A stretch of 64,000 bases of DNA, taken from contig NZ_FRBW01000001.1 in the NCBI RefSeq assembly GCF_900142725.1, positions 558,001 through 622,000 of the forward strand, given 5' to 3'. Below, in pieces: positions 33,001 to 39,296 of this stretch (position 1 is the first letter of the stretch; each line of letters opens with the position of its first letter). A model generated the notes under the pieces. That model was given only the letters and a program-made list of their open reading frames with translations, ran no database searches and was not told where the DNA came from. The translations under genes and the position numbers were made by a program. The stretch comes from Roseibium suaedae. GTDB lineage: Bacteria; Pseudomonadota; Alphaproteobacteria; Rhizobiales; Stappiaceae.

Positions 33001-34589
33001 ATGATCACGGCTTCCACCGGTTCGGTGCCTAATGTCTCCGAGGGCGTTTCGTCGGCAGAAACCGCGTCGCTCTCCAGCAAGGAAAGGGCTGCTTCTGCCA
33101 CCGCTTCGCCCGTTGGGGCGCCGAAATCAATTGCTTCAGGCTGGAGGGTAATTTCCGGCCCGGCAAGGTTCAGGTCGCCAGTTTCTGCGATGAGGGGAAG
33201 CAGTGGCGCAAGCGGGTCTTCGATGGCATCTGCCGTGCGGCAGACGCCAAAGCCGCGATAGCCTTCAAACCGCCGGTCCCGGTCAAACCCCGGCAGGGCT
33301 GCCATGTCGACCGGAACACGCAGGGCCATGCCCGTCACGGGCCAGTCGACCGTCTTGCCGCTCCAGGTGTCGCGGCGGTCCAGGGAACGGGCAATCGATC
33401 CTGCCGGATCCAGGTCAAAGGCACTGGACACGTCCGCCCAGGTCTTGCCGACGATATCCGCTGCCCCCGGTCCAAGCGTGTCGATGAATTCGTCGGAAAT
33501 GAAGGTGAAGCGCTGGTCGATATCCATCTTCCAGGCAAAGCGCACAGGTCTCCTGCGGGCGATGAACCGGAATTCCTCGACGGTTTCTTCCTCTGGAAGT
33601 TCTGGCAGTTCCGCAATGATCCCGGGATTGGCGGTTTCGACGTCTTGTCCCAGCTGTTCCTCCGCAGGAACCTCATCTTGGACGGAGGCCTCAGCGTCCG
33701 GTTCCAGAGCCATTCCGGGCAGGGCTTCAGCCTCGGCTTCATCGAGATCTTCGGCCCGCGCCCATCTGGATCCAGCGTCTTGCGCTTCAAATGCCGCAGC
33801 GATGGGCGGGAGTTCCGTCTCCGTTGCCGGTACTGGCTCGATTACCGGGTCGGGAGTGCCGGTCTCAGCAATTTTCAACTCGGCTGCTGCCAGGATCTTC
33901 GAAATGGTCTCGAGCGTATCGGCGTCTTCTGCGTCGTCTTCCGCTTCCGGCTCGTCCATTTCCAGCACTTCATTGGACAGAAGCACGAGGCGGGTCTGGG
34001 CGTCGATCACGAGGATCGTGCTTTCATGGTAGCCGCCGTCCAGCTCGAGCGGTCCGGACAGAATGCGCTGGTCTTCGGGCAGATCGAGATATTCCGGTGA
34101 GCCGGTCAGTTCGCCCTTGCGCTCGAGAACAGCGCCGGACGCATCTTGAAGGATGGCAGTGCGTCCCGAGCCGGAAACAAGTGCGGCGAAGGCTGGCAGA
34201 GCGGCCTCGGCCAGAGCAAGTCCCTTGTCCGCGCAGATGACAAGAGCTGCATCATGGCCGTCCTCCAGCTGCAGGCGCTGGCACTGGCAGGTAAGCAGCA
34301 GCACGCGCAGCCCGCGATAGAAGCGCAGCCGGTCGATGCTCGGCTTCTCTATGGAGCCGGACGTTGCGATGCGGGCGATATGCGGGCGGGCAGGCGAGCG
34401 GGCAAGACCGTCCAGCCGTGCCAGGCTGGAGGCTTCGCGCACGGAAAAGAAGGCTGCGCCCGCGGCATTGGCCCAGAGGATGCGTGATCCGTCTGCAGAC
34501 CAGACCCATGCTGCGCGCCGGTCCCCGGCAAGCTCTGCCAGAACCGGAAGAGCGCTGAGTTCCATGAAGGTTTGCAACTGGTTGTCCAA
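30012..34589 (-). CDS. Large PAS-domain sensor histidine kinase, PdhS/PleC-like
   Basis: 1525 residues from TTG 34589, with GGAG 9 bases upstream; ATG 34565 is an alternative without a site. The order is: an N-terminal PAS-like region, another PAS-like segment at about 340-400 (RFTFISDEFIDTLG), and a very long acidic Pro/Ala/Glu-rich low-complexity stretch at about 465-960 (including EAETEAETETEAEVE). Then come a basic patch, PAS domains at about 1025 and 1155, the phosphoacceptor His1305 in SHEIRTPLNAIIGFSE, and the ATPase with NLLSNAIKFN and GGGTGLGLPL. There is no membrane segment, so it is cytoplasmic. This design resembles PdhS/DivJ/PleC kinases that act on DivK in alphaproteobacterial cell-cycle control; no partner regulator is adjacent. 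It ends the leftward unit before the polyamine operon. Confidence 0.82.
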   Translation of the reverse strand: MDNQLQTFMELSALPVLAELAGDRRAAWVWSADGSRILWANAAGAAFFSVREASSLARLDGLARSPARPHIARIATSGSIEKPSIDRLRFYRGLRVLLLTCQCQRLQLEDGHDAALVICADKGLALAEAALPAFAALVSGSGRTAILQDASGAVLERKGELTGSPEYLDLPEDQRILSGPLELDGGYHESTILVIDAQTRLVLLSNEVLEMDEPEAEDDAEDADTLETISKILAAAELKIAETGTPDPVIEPVPATETELPPIAAAFEAQDAGSRWARAEDLDEAEAEALPGMALEPDAEASVQDEVPAEEQLGQDVETANPGIIAELPELPEEETVEEFRFIARRRPVRFAWKMDIDQRFTFISDEFIDTLGPGAADIVGKTWADVSSAFDLDPAGSIARSLDRRDTWSGKTVDWPVTGMALRVPVDMAALPGFDRDRRFEGYRGFGVCRTADAIEDPLAPLLPLIAETGDLNLAGPEITLQPEAIDFGAPTGEAVAEAALSLLESDAVSADETPSETLGTEPVEAVIIPAEEALSGETPAEEVATTEIDEVVPETTGGLQAFEEPTPEAAPVDEEPASALEPALDQPDSENQTEVGAAQDLAMAGAQVTEPQPVVSPVAPSEPEISSDGSDAAADMAPEDEGPAEAFQALEAEPVEPAIAAEENAVPEPKADLAPEPVSAPEVEAEPSTTEAPAQAEELTEVEEDAAFESLDNEPALAAAEIIEPNAEAETEAETETEAEVEPVAQAEPSPEAKPEEQPDLTPQPKQPLAGGTLIGASAAALLNGLSLKTSRPAAPVQQATEQDLFPRDEAAPVTERKTAATETATEPQSSAAPSQQAEEPVGISGSALLHPSEIETAVRTLAKNYGRKPQETLPLTAPSEPDAPSEEAAEKAAPLTNAPAAQDISSPAETRTGNDNLRHDNDAREDDADLFPTDSAGEDQSASSTPDDEDSKVIHLVGRRPRVVPVDTSRLSRPERAAFRKIAEALGARLEGDMEEGREDEAPDQELEQELARFNAPPQAGPIDPRLLDRLPIGIAIAHDRDVLYANDTLLAMLGYKTLAALADAGGLEAMFVEDDDSFPDAERMEGTVDDTLKVRLAGGGLRAVDARMHSVPWNGGSGLMISITERPAPAAPAAAPAVAPADTAALKKAQDQVAELDTILETATDGVLVLDRHGTITKVNRSAEALFSANRVDMEGAPLTEFLAPESHRSAADYLDGLMRNGVASILNDGREVLGRVSSGGLIPLFMTVGRISGNGGEPKFCAVLRDITQWKTAEEELTQAKRQAENASSQKSDFLAKISHEIRTPLNAIIGFSEVMIEERFGTIGNDRYKEYLKDIRTSGSHIMSLVNDLLDLSKIEAGKMDLRFSAVSPNEVMSECVALMQPQANRERVIIRASLPDSVPSIVVDQRSLRQIMLNLLSNAIKFNKSGGQVIISSALEDTGEVILRVRDTGTGMSPQDLSAALEPFRQVHTSRYGGGTGLGLPLTKALVEANRASFRIDSTPDQGTLVEIRFPSQRVLAE

Positions 34590-34688
34590 GTTTCAACTCC
34601 ACAGGGGCTTGCGGCACGGATCGGTTGCCGGGCGGGTCACCGTCCGGGTGCGGGCATGGCGCCGGACACTCCGGCAGACCAAGCATGG

Positions 34689-34703
34689 TAAACCCAACGT
34701 TAA
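34689..34703. promoter_or_regulatory. Possible CtrA-like site upstream of the sensor kinase
   Basis: TAAA-N7-TTAA lies about 100 bp before the kinase start; the CtrA consensus is TTAA-N7-TTAA, so seven of eight positions match. It fits a cell-cycle gene, but short sites of this kind arise often by chance. Confidence 0.25.
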
Positions 34704-34804
34704 TACCGCCAATCCCGTTGAGCGTCCATGTAAAGGAGGTTTCCTAGGCCTCCCGCATGAAGGCGTGGTTAATTGTACCAGTTGGATTTGCCGTCATCCG
34801 CAAG

Positions 34805-34817
34805 TTCGTGATACGAA
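34805..34817. promoter_or_regulatory. Palindrome upstream of the first phasin
   Basis: TTCGT-GAT-ACGAA is a perfect 5-bp dyad, 70 bp before the phasin start, in the phasin promoter region. The binding factor is unknown. Confidence 0.3.
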
Positions 34818-34886
34818 ATTTTGGCATGGTCGCGGTGCGAAGGTTCCGGGGCCCAACCTTGGCGCGAGCTTGGAGGAGCAGAATCC

Positions 34887-35270
34887 ATGGCAGCCGACAA
34901 GAATGGTTTTGAAATTCCTGATCAGATGCGCGATTTCGCGGAAAAGAGCGTGGATCAGGCCCGCAAGGCATTCGATGACTTCATGAACATGACCCAGAAG
35001 GCGGTCGCCAATGTCGAAGACACGGCCTCCGTTGTCCAGACCGGCACCTCCGGCGTGAACAAGAAGGCCCTGACCTTCGCCGAGGAACATGTCGATGCAG
35101 CTTTCAAGTTCGCCCAGCAGGTTGTCCGGGCAAAGGACGTGGAAGAAATGATGAAGCTGCAGCAGGATTACATGCGTCGGCAGATGGAAGCCCTGGGCGA
35201 ACAGGCCCGCGATCTGGGCAACACTGCCACCAAGGCAGCCCAGGACGCAGCGAAGACGGTCAAGAGCTGA
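34887..35270 (+). CDS. Phasin family protein (PHA granule-associated), short
   Basis: 127 residues from ATG 34887, after TGGAGGAGCAGAATCC. It is almost entirely amphipathic alpha helix: FAEKSVDQARKAFDDFMN, VDAAFKFAQQVVRAKDVEEM and EALGEQARDLG, the repeated pattern of Phasin_2 (PF09361). Such proteins coat polyhydroxyalkanoate granules and control their size. It lacks the Ala/Lys-rich N-terminal arm seen in the paralog at 35601. PHA turnover would feed acetoacetate to ScoAB in this window, an inferred link. No phaC or phaZ is in the window. Confidence 0.87.
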   Translation: MAADKNGFEIPDQMRDFAEKSVDQARKAFDDFMNMTQKAVANVEDTASVVQTGTSGVNKKALTFAEEHVDAAFKFAQQVVRAKDVEEMMKLQQDYMRRQMEALGEQARDLGNTATKAAQDAAKTVKS

Positions 35271-35600
35271 CCGGTTCCCTGAAATGACAAGGGTATGCGG
35301 CGGCCTCAAGGTCCGCCGCGTCTCCAGCCCAGGCACCAGTCAGGTGCATCGCTCCCCACCGTGGCCTGTCTGCGGAATGTGTCTTTCAGCCGGATCCTGA
35401 TCCTCGGGCCGGCGGGGCAAGGGAGCTTCAGCCCAGCGTTCCCCTCCGTCATTTCATTGTGCAGTGCAAAATAATATTGCAATGCAGCACGTCTTGCCTT
35501 ATATAGACAGTGCGGATGACGAAATGGCCTGCCCAAGACATTGGTGGCGGGCCAGTTGGAACATGATGATCGCATCCGAACCAGTTTAGGAGCAAAGATC
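35271..35600 (+). other. Intergenic region between the two phasin genes
   Basis: 330 bp without a supported gene. It contains the TGC-rich operator (35458-35490), and CTTATATAGAC downstream resembles a -10 element for the second phasin. No U-rich terminator is obvious after the first phasin. Confidence 0.55.
35458..35490. promoter_or_regulatory. TGC-rich dyad, possible PhaR operator for the second phasin
   Basis: TGCAGTGCA (35460-35468) and TGCAATGCA (35478-35486) lie 18 bp apart (start to start) in an imperfect inverted repeat, both matching TGC-N3-GCA. PhaR repressors of phasin genes in Paracoccus and Rhodobacter are described as binding TGC-rich sites of this kind (recalled). It is 111 bp upstream of the start. 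Confidence 0.5.
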
Positions 35601-36107
35601 ATGACTGACGCAACGACGGCTGCAAAGCCGGCCCCGAAGGCCCGTACCACCAAAGCCAAGACCGGTGCTGCTGGTTTCCCGGACTTCGAAGCATTTGCAA
35701 TGCCGAAAATGGAAGTTCCGGCTGCTTTCCGTGAAGTCGCGGAAAAGAGCATCGAACAGGCTCGTGACACCTATGCAAAGGTCAAGACCGCTGCAGAAGA
35801 CGCGACCGACCTGATCGAAGACACTTTCGAAACCTCCCGTCAGGGCGCTGTCGAGTTCAACCACAAGGCTGTCGATGCAGCCAAGGTGAACACCGACGCC
35901 ACCTTCTCCTTCATCAAGGACCTGATGGCAGTGAAGTCTCTGGCAGAAGCCATTGAACTGCAGTCCACCTTCGCCCGTCAGCAGTTCGACACCCTGTCGA
36001 GCCAGGCCAAGGACATGCAGGAATTCGCGACCAAGCTGAGCACGGAAGTGACCGCGCCGGTGAAGGAAGCCATGGAACGTTCCTTCAAGGACCTCAAGGC
36101 TGCCTGA
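35601..36107 (+). CDS. phaP: Phasin family protein (PHA granule-associated)
   Basis: 168 residues from ATG 35601, preceded by TTTAGGAGCAAAGATC. The first 25 residues are a Lys/Ala/Pro-rich, flexible arm (AKPAPKARTTKAKTGAAG). The rest is the phasin helix bundle: FREVAEKSIEQARDTYAKVK, DLIEDTFETSRQGAVEFN and ELQSTFARQQFDTLSSQA. This matches the usual alphaproteobacterial phasin of 140-180 residues. The codon choice looks strongly biased to common codons, as expected of an abundant protein. A strong terminator follows. Confidence 0.92.
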   Translation: MTDATTAAKPAPKARTTKAKTGAAGFPDFEAFAMPKMEVPAAFREVAEKSIEQARDTYAKVKTAAEDATDLIEDTFETSRQGAVEFNHKAVDAAKVNTDATFSFIKDLMAVKSLAEAIELQSTFARQQFDTLSSQAKDMQEFATKLSTEVTAPVKEAMERSFKDLKAA

Positions 36108-36150
36108 TGGCGCCAGGGTTCGGCCGGTTTGCCGGCTGAGGGTTTGCTGA

Positions 36151-36186
36151 AATGCCCCGGACAGGTCTCTGTCCGGGGCATTTTTA
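36151..36186 (+). terminator. Rho-independent terminator of the phasin gene
   Basis: ATGCCCCGGACAG (36152-36164) pairs with CTGTCCGGGGCAT, giving a 13-bp GC-rich stem with a four-base loop, followed by TTTTATT. Confidence 0.9.
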
Positions 36187-36398
36187 TTCGGACAGGTGAG
36201 GGGTTGCCGGGCGTCCTCCCTCTGGGAAGGGGCGTGGGCCGCCAGCGTTTCTGCTGATTTTTCAAGTTATCGACAGGGGCGAAATTCGCTCTTGTGGGGC
36301 AGTGGAAAGAACGCTAAAAGCCCCTTGAAAGCAGCAGCGGACACGACTATGTTCCGCACCACGCTGACCCCGGCGGCATAGCCGGGATCAAAAGATAC

Positions 36399-36475
36399 GC
36401 AGACGTAGCTCAGTTGGTTAGAGCGTCGGATTGTGGCTCCGAAGGTCGGTGGTTCGAATCCACTCGTCTGTACCA
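36399..36475 (+). tRNA. tRNA-His (anticodon GTG)
   Basis: A complete 77-base cloverleaf including an encoded CCA. The acceptor stem GCAGACG pairs with CGTCTGT (the first pair is G-U). The D arm is GCTCAGTTGGTTAGAGC, the anticodon stem TCGGA/TCCGA encloses TTGTGGC (anticodon GTG), and the T arm is GGTGGTTCGAATCCACT. The base before position 1 is C rather than G, and the discriminator is A73. That is the alphaproteobacterial form of tRNA-His, which lacks the usual G-1/C73 identity pair. Confidence 0.95.
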
Positions 36476-36510
36476 TCTCCCCACACAGTTTCAGTTTTCT
36501 GGTTACCCGC

Positions 36511-37062
36511 TCAGGCTTCGCCTGAATGCTGTCTGGTGCCTGCAAGGTTCTTGACCTTTGCGCTGTCCAGCTTGGACGGCGTGCCATCAGGCAGATAGAG
36601 CTGCTTGAAGGTGAAGGCACGGGGCGAGGGACCGTGGTCTCCCAGATGCTCATGGCGCTCGACGGCTTCCTGCCAATCTGGGCGGTGACCGGACTTCACC
36701 CACCACAGCGCATAGCCGGGCCAATTGATGGCCGGAAGGTTCCACTCGCGCCCGCGCTTGAAGGCTGCGCCATGGAGCCCGTGATAGGTCGCTGCCGCCA
36801 GAGCTTCAGGATCCGTCCAGAGTGACAGGCTCGAAGGTGCCCAGCCGTCGCCGTTGTCCTGCCAGTATTTCGGGAACACTTGCGTTCCCCAGCTCTTCGG
36901 GTCTTCGCCGCTGTCATAGCCAGACCTCGCGATGAAGCCCGCTGAGGCTTCCAGCCTCCTTAGAACAGCCGGCTCACTGTCAAAGAAGTCCTTCAGGGCT
37001 GGCGAGTCTGCCCGGTCAAGGAATTGGCCGAATGTATAGGCTGCAAGCCAGTAGCCCCTCAT
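36511..37062 (-). CDS. DUF3291-like protein
   Basis: 183 residues. YWLAAYTFGQFLDRADSPALKDFF at the start and the central SLSLWTDPEALAAATYHGLHG, then FKRGREW and YALWWV, fit DUF3291, a family with the ferredoxin-like fold of antibiotic-biosynthesis monooxygenases. The function is unknown. The start ATG 37062 has only a weak upstream site. It is a stand-alone leftward gene, starting opposite the exporter gene with 210 bp between and ending 36 bp from the tRNA. Confidence 0.72.
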   Translation of the reverse strand: MRGYWLAAYTFGQFLDRADSPALKDFFDSEPAVLRRLEASAGFIARSGYDSGEDPKSWGTQVFPKYWQDNGDGWAPSSLSLWTDPEALAAATYHGLHGAAFKRGREWNLPAINWPGYALWWVKSGHRPDWQEAVERHEHLGDHGPSPRAFTFKQLYLPDGTPSKLDSAKVKNLAGTRQHSGEA

Positions 37063-37272
37063 CGGCCAGCAATCAGAATTGTCGACATTTATACGTCTTG
37101 CCTTTCAAATTGTATGCAATTAGATCTTTCTCATGAGGTTGCCGCGACAGTCTAGGGGCAGGACTGCGAGCTTGAAAGCGGCTGTTGCCCACCAGGCAAA
37201 CTTCGCAGGATCTGTTGCTGTCGCGTGACAGGGAGGCGTTCCCCTCCGGCGCGGGCAAATAAGAGGACGCAC

Positions 37273-38100
37273 ATGGCCGATATCAGTTTCATTTCGCTGG
37301 CACTTCTGGCCGTTGCGCTGCTGGCGACAGGCGTAATCGCAGGCATCACCGCCGGTCTTCTGGGGGTTGGCGGCGGCATCGTCATCGTGCCCGTGCTCTA
37401 TTACATCTTTCCGCTCGTCGGCATTCAGGACAGTGTTCTGATGCATCTGGCGGTCGGCACCTCGCTGGCCACGATCATTGCCACCGGGGCTTCCTCTGCC
37501 CGCGCCCATTACAAGCGCGGCAGTATCGACATGGACCTGCTGAAGCGTTGGCTGCTGCCGATCGCCATCGGCGTCATCTGCGGTTCCGCCCTTGCGGGCA
37601 ATCTCAGCGGCGGCATGCTGACCCTGATCTTCGGTGTGGTCGCCCTGCTGGTGGCTGCCAACATGGTGCTGCGCAAGGAAGGCTCCGGCATCGCGGATCA
37701 GCTCCCCGGCTCCCCCTTGCGCGAGGTCCTGGGTTTCATCATTGGCGGTGTTTCCGTGATGATGGGCATCGGCGGGGGAACCCTCGGCGTGCCGATCCTG
37801 ACGCTCTTCTCCTTCCCGATCCGCAAGGCAGTCGGCACGGCTGCTGCCATCGGTCTCATCATCGCCATTCCCGGAACGCTGATGTCGATCTGGTACGGGT
37901 ATGGCAATCCGGACCTGCCGCCGTTTTCCCTTGGCTATGTCAATCTGGTTGGCTTCTTCCTGATCATCCCGGCGAGCGTCTATTCGGCTCCGCTCGGGGC
38001 CAAGCTCGCCCACACCATTCCGCCGGAAAAGCTGCGTCTCGTCTTTGCTGTGTTCCTGGCCTTCACCGGTGCGCGGATGATCTACAAGGTTCTGATGTGA
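37273..38100 (+). CDS. TauE/SafE-family exporter (sulfite/organosulfonate export candidate)
   Basis: 275 residues from ATG 37273 after AAGAGGACGCAC. It has eight or so membrane helices and the two family repeats: GITAGLLGVGGGIVIVPVLYY (about 22-42) and GGVSVMMGIGGGTLGVPILT (about 157-176), each with the conserved GxGGG turn. Members carry sulfite, sulfoacetate or other small anions out of the cell. A role in disposing of sulfite is possible given the cys operon elsewhere in the window, but no gene next to it supports a specific substrate. Confidence 0.9.
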   Translation: MADISFISLALLAVALLATGVIAGITAGLLGVGGGIVIVPVLYYIFPLVGIQDSVLMHLAVGTSLATIIATGASSARAHYKRGSIDMDLLKRWLLPIAIGVICGSALAGNLSGGMLTLIFGVVALLVAANMVLRKEGSGIADQLPGSPLREVLGFIIGGVSVMMGIGGGTLGVPILTLFSFPIRKAVGTAAAIGLIIAIPGTLMSIWYGYGNPDLPPFSLGYVNLVGFFLIIPASVYSAPLGAKLAHTIPPEKLRLVFAVFLAFTGARMIYKVLM

Positions 38101-38278
38101 CGTGAGTGCCCTGCCGGGCAGGTTTTCATCACTGGGCTGAATGAACTCATCATCAGTTTTGATTGGTGGCGGTAGATCCTTTGGGTCAATGTTGCTGACA
38201 CTTCTGAAGCGCTGTCTCCGAATGGCTGGTCCCGCCAGCTCTTTTTCCCAAGAGGCTGCTGCGGGCTGAAAGTCAGAC

Positions 38279-38983
38279 ATGCAAAGTTCCAAAACTGTGA
38301 CCCTGACCATGGCGGGCTGCCTGCGCGGGGCTTCTCTCTGTCTGCCGGGTCTGCCGGGCGTGATCGTGTTCGGCATGGTCTTCGGCACGGTTGCCGCCCA
38401 GAAGGGTCTGACACTGCTGGAAACAGCGCTGATCAACTCGGTTGTCTTTGCAGGCGCCTCCCAGTTTGTCGCCATGGAGGTCTATTCCGATCCGGTGACC
38501 TGGGGCGTCCTGATTGCGATGGTTGGCGTCACGACGGCCGTCAATATGCGCATGCTGCTGATCGGGGCCAGCCTGCGCCCCTGGCTTGGTCAGGTGCCCG
38601 CCGGATTGACCTATCCGTCCCTGTTCTTCCTGACCGATCTCAACTGGCTGCTGGCGCTTCGGGAATATGACAAGGGCGAGCGGGACTGGGGGCTCTATCT
38701 CGGCAGCGGCGTGTTTCTCTGGTTCGTCTGGTCGCTTGCGATGCTGCCGGGCTATTTCTTCGGCAGCATTGTCAGCGATCCGAAGGTCTGGGGCCTCGAT
38801 GTGGTCATGCCGGCCTTTTTCATTGCCCTGATCATGCCGCTGTGGAAAGGGCGCCGCCAGACCATGAGCTGGGGCATCGCCGGGCTGGTGGCGCTGGTGA
38901 CATGGTCTCTCTTCGGCGGCTATTGGAGCATTCTGACCGGCGGCATCGCTGGTGCACTTGCGGGAGCCTATCTCGATGAGTGA
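38279..38983 (+). CDS. azlC: Branched-chain amino acid exporter large subunit, AzlC family
   Basis: 234 residues, ATG 38279. AzlC motifs: PGVIVFGMVFGTVAAQKGLT, INSVVFAGASQFVAMEV, and MVGVTTAVNMRMLLIGASL, with about six membrane spans. Together with the small partner AzlD (LIV-E type exporter, YgaZH in E. coli) it exports valine and related amino acids. The last codons overlap the azlD start by 8 bp, so both subunits are translationally coupled. Substrate assignment is by family. Upstream is a 178-bp region with only a weak hairpin after the previous gene. Confidence 0.92.
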   Translation: MQSSKTVTLTMAGCLRGASLCLPGLPGVIVFGMVFGTVAAQKGLTLLETALINSVVFAGASQFVAMEVYSDPVTWGVLIAMVGVTTAVNMRMLLIGASLRPWLGQVPAGLTYPSLFFLTDLNWLLALREYDKGERDWGLYLGSGVFLWFVWSLAMLPGYFFGSIVSDPKVWGLDVVMPAFFIALIMPLWKGRRQTMSWGIAGLVALVTWSLFGGYWSILTGGIAGALAGAYLDE

Positions 38984-39296
38984 GGGGCTTTTCAGCGCGG
39001 ATTCCATGTTCGTTTCCGCGGTTCTGGTCATGGCTGCGGCCACCTATGCCATGCGTGCGGGCGGCTACTGGGTCATGGGCCGCGTGCCGCTTACCCCGCG
39101 CGTGCGCCGGGCGCTGGAATCCTTGCCGGGCGCGATCATCATTTCCACCATCCTGCCAATGGCACTTCAGGGCGGGCTGGCCATGAGCGCGGGCATCATT
39201 GTCTCTGGCGCGGTGATGGCGCTGTTGAAGAAAGACACGCTGGCGGTTGCTGCCGCCGTTCTCGCCGTTGCGGCCCTGCGCCACTTCGGTGTCTGA
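38976..39296 (+). CDS. azlD: Branched-chain amino acid exporter small subunit, AzlD family
   Basis: 106 residues, ATG 38976 overlapping azlC by 8 bp. It has three or four hydrophobic segments and the AzlD signature: AATYAMRAGGYWVMGRV, RRALESLPGAIIISTILPMAL, then a hydrophobic C-terminus. The size is normal for the family. Its stop directly abuts the convergent gene ending at 39297, with no intergenic DNA. Confidence 0.92.
   Translation: MSEGLFSADSMFVSAVLVMAAATYAMRAGGYWVMGRVPLTPRVRRALESLPGAIIISTILPMALQGGLAMSAGIIVSGAVMALLKKDTLAVAAAVLAVAALRHFGV

Noticed and set aside
34757..34910. Short frame after AAAGGAGGT at 34733
   Set aside because: The Shine-Dalgarno-like sequence is about 17 bases from the ATG, too far, and the frame runs through the phasin start with no recognisable protein.
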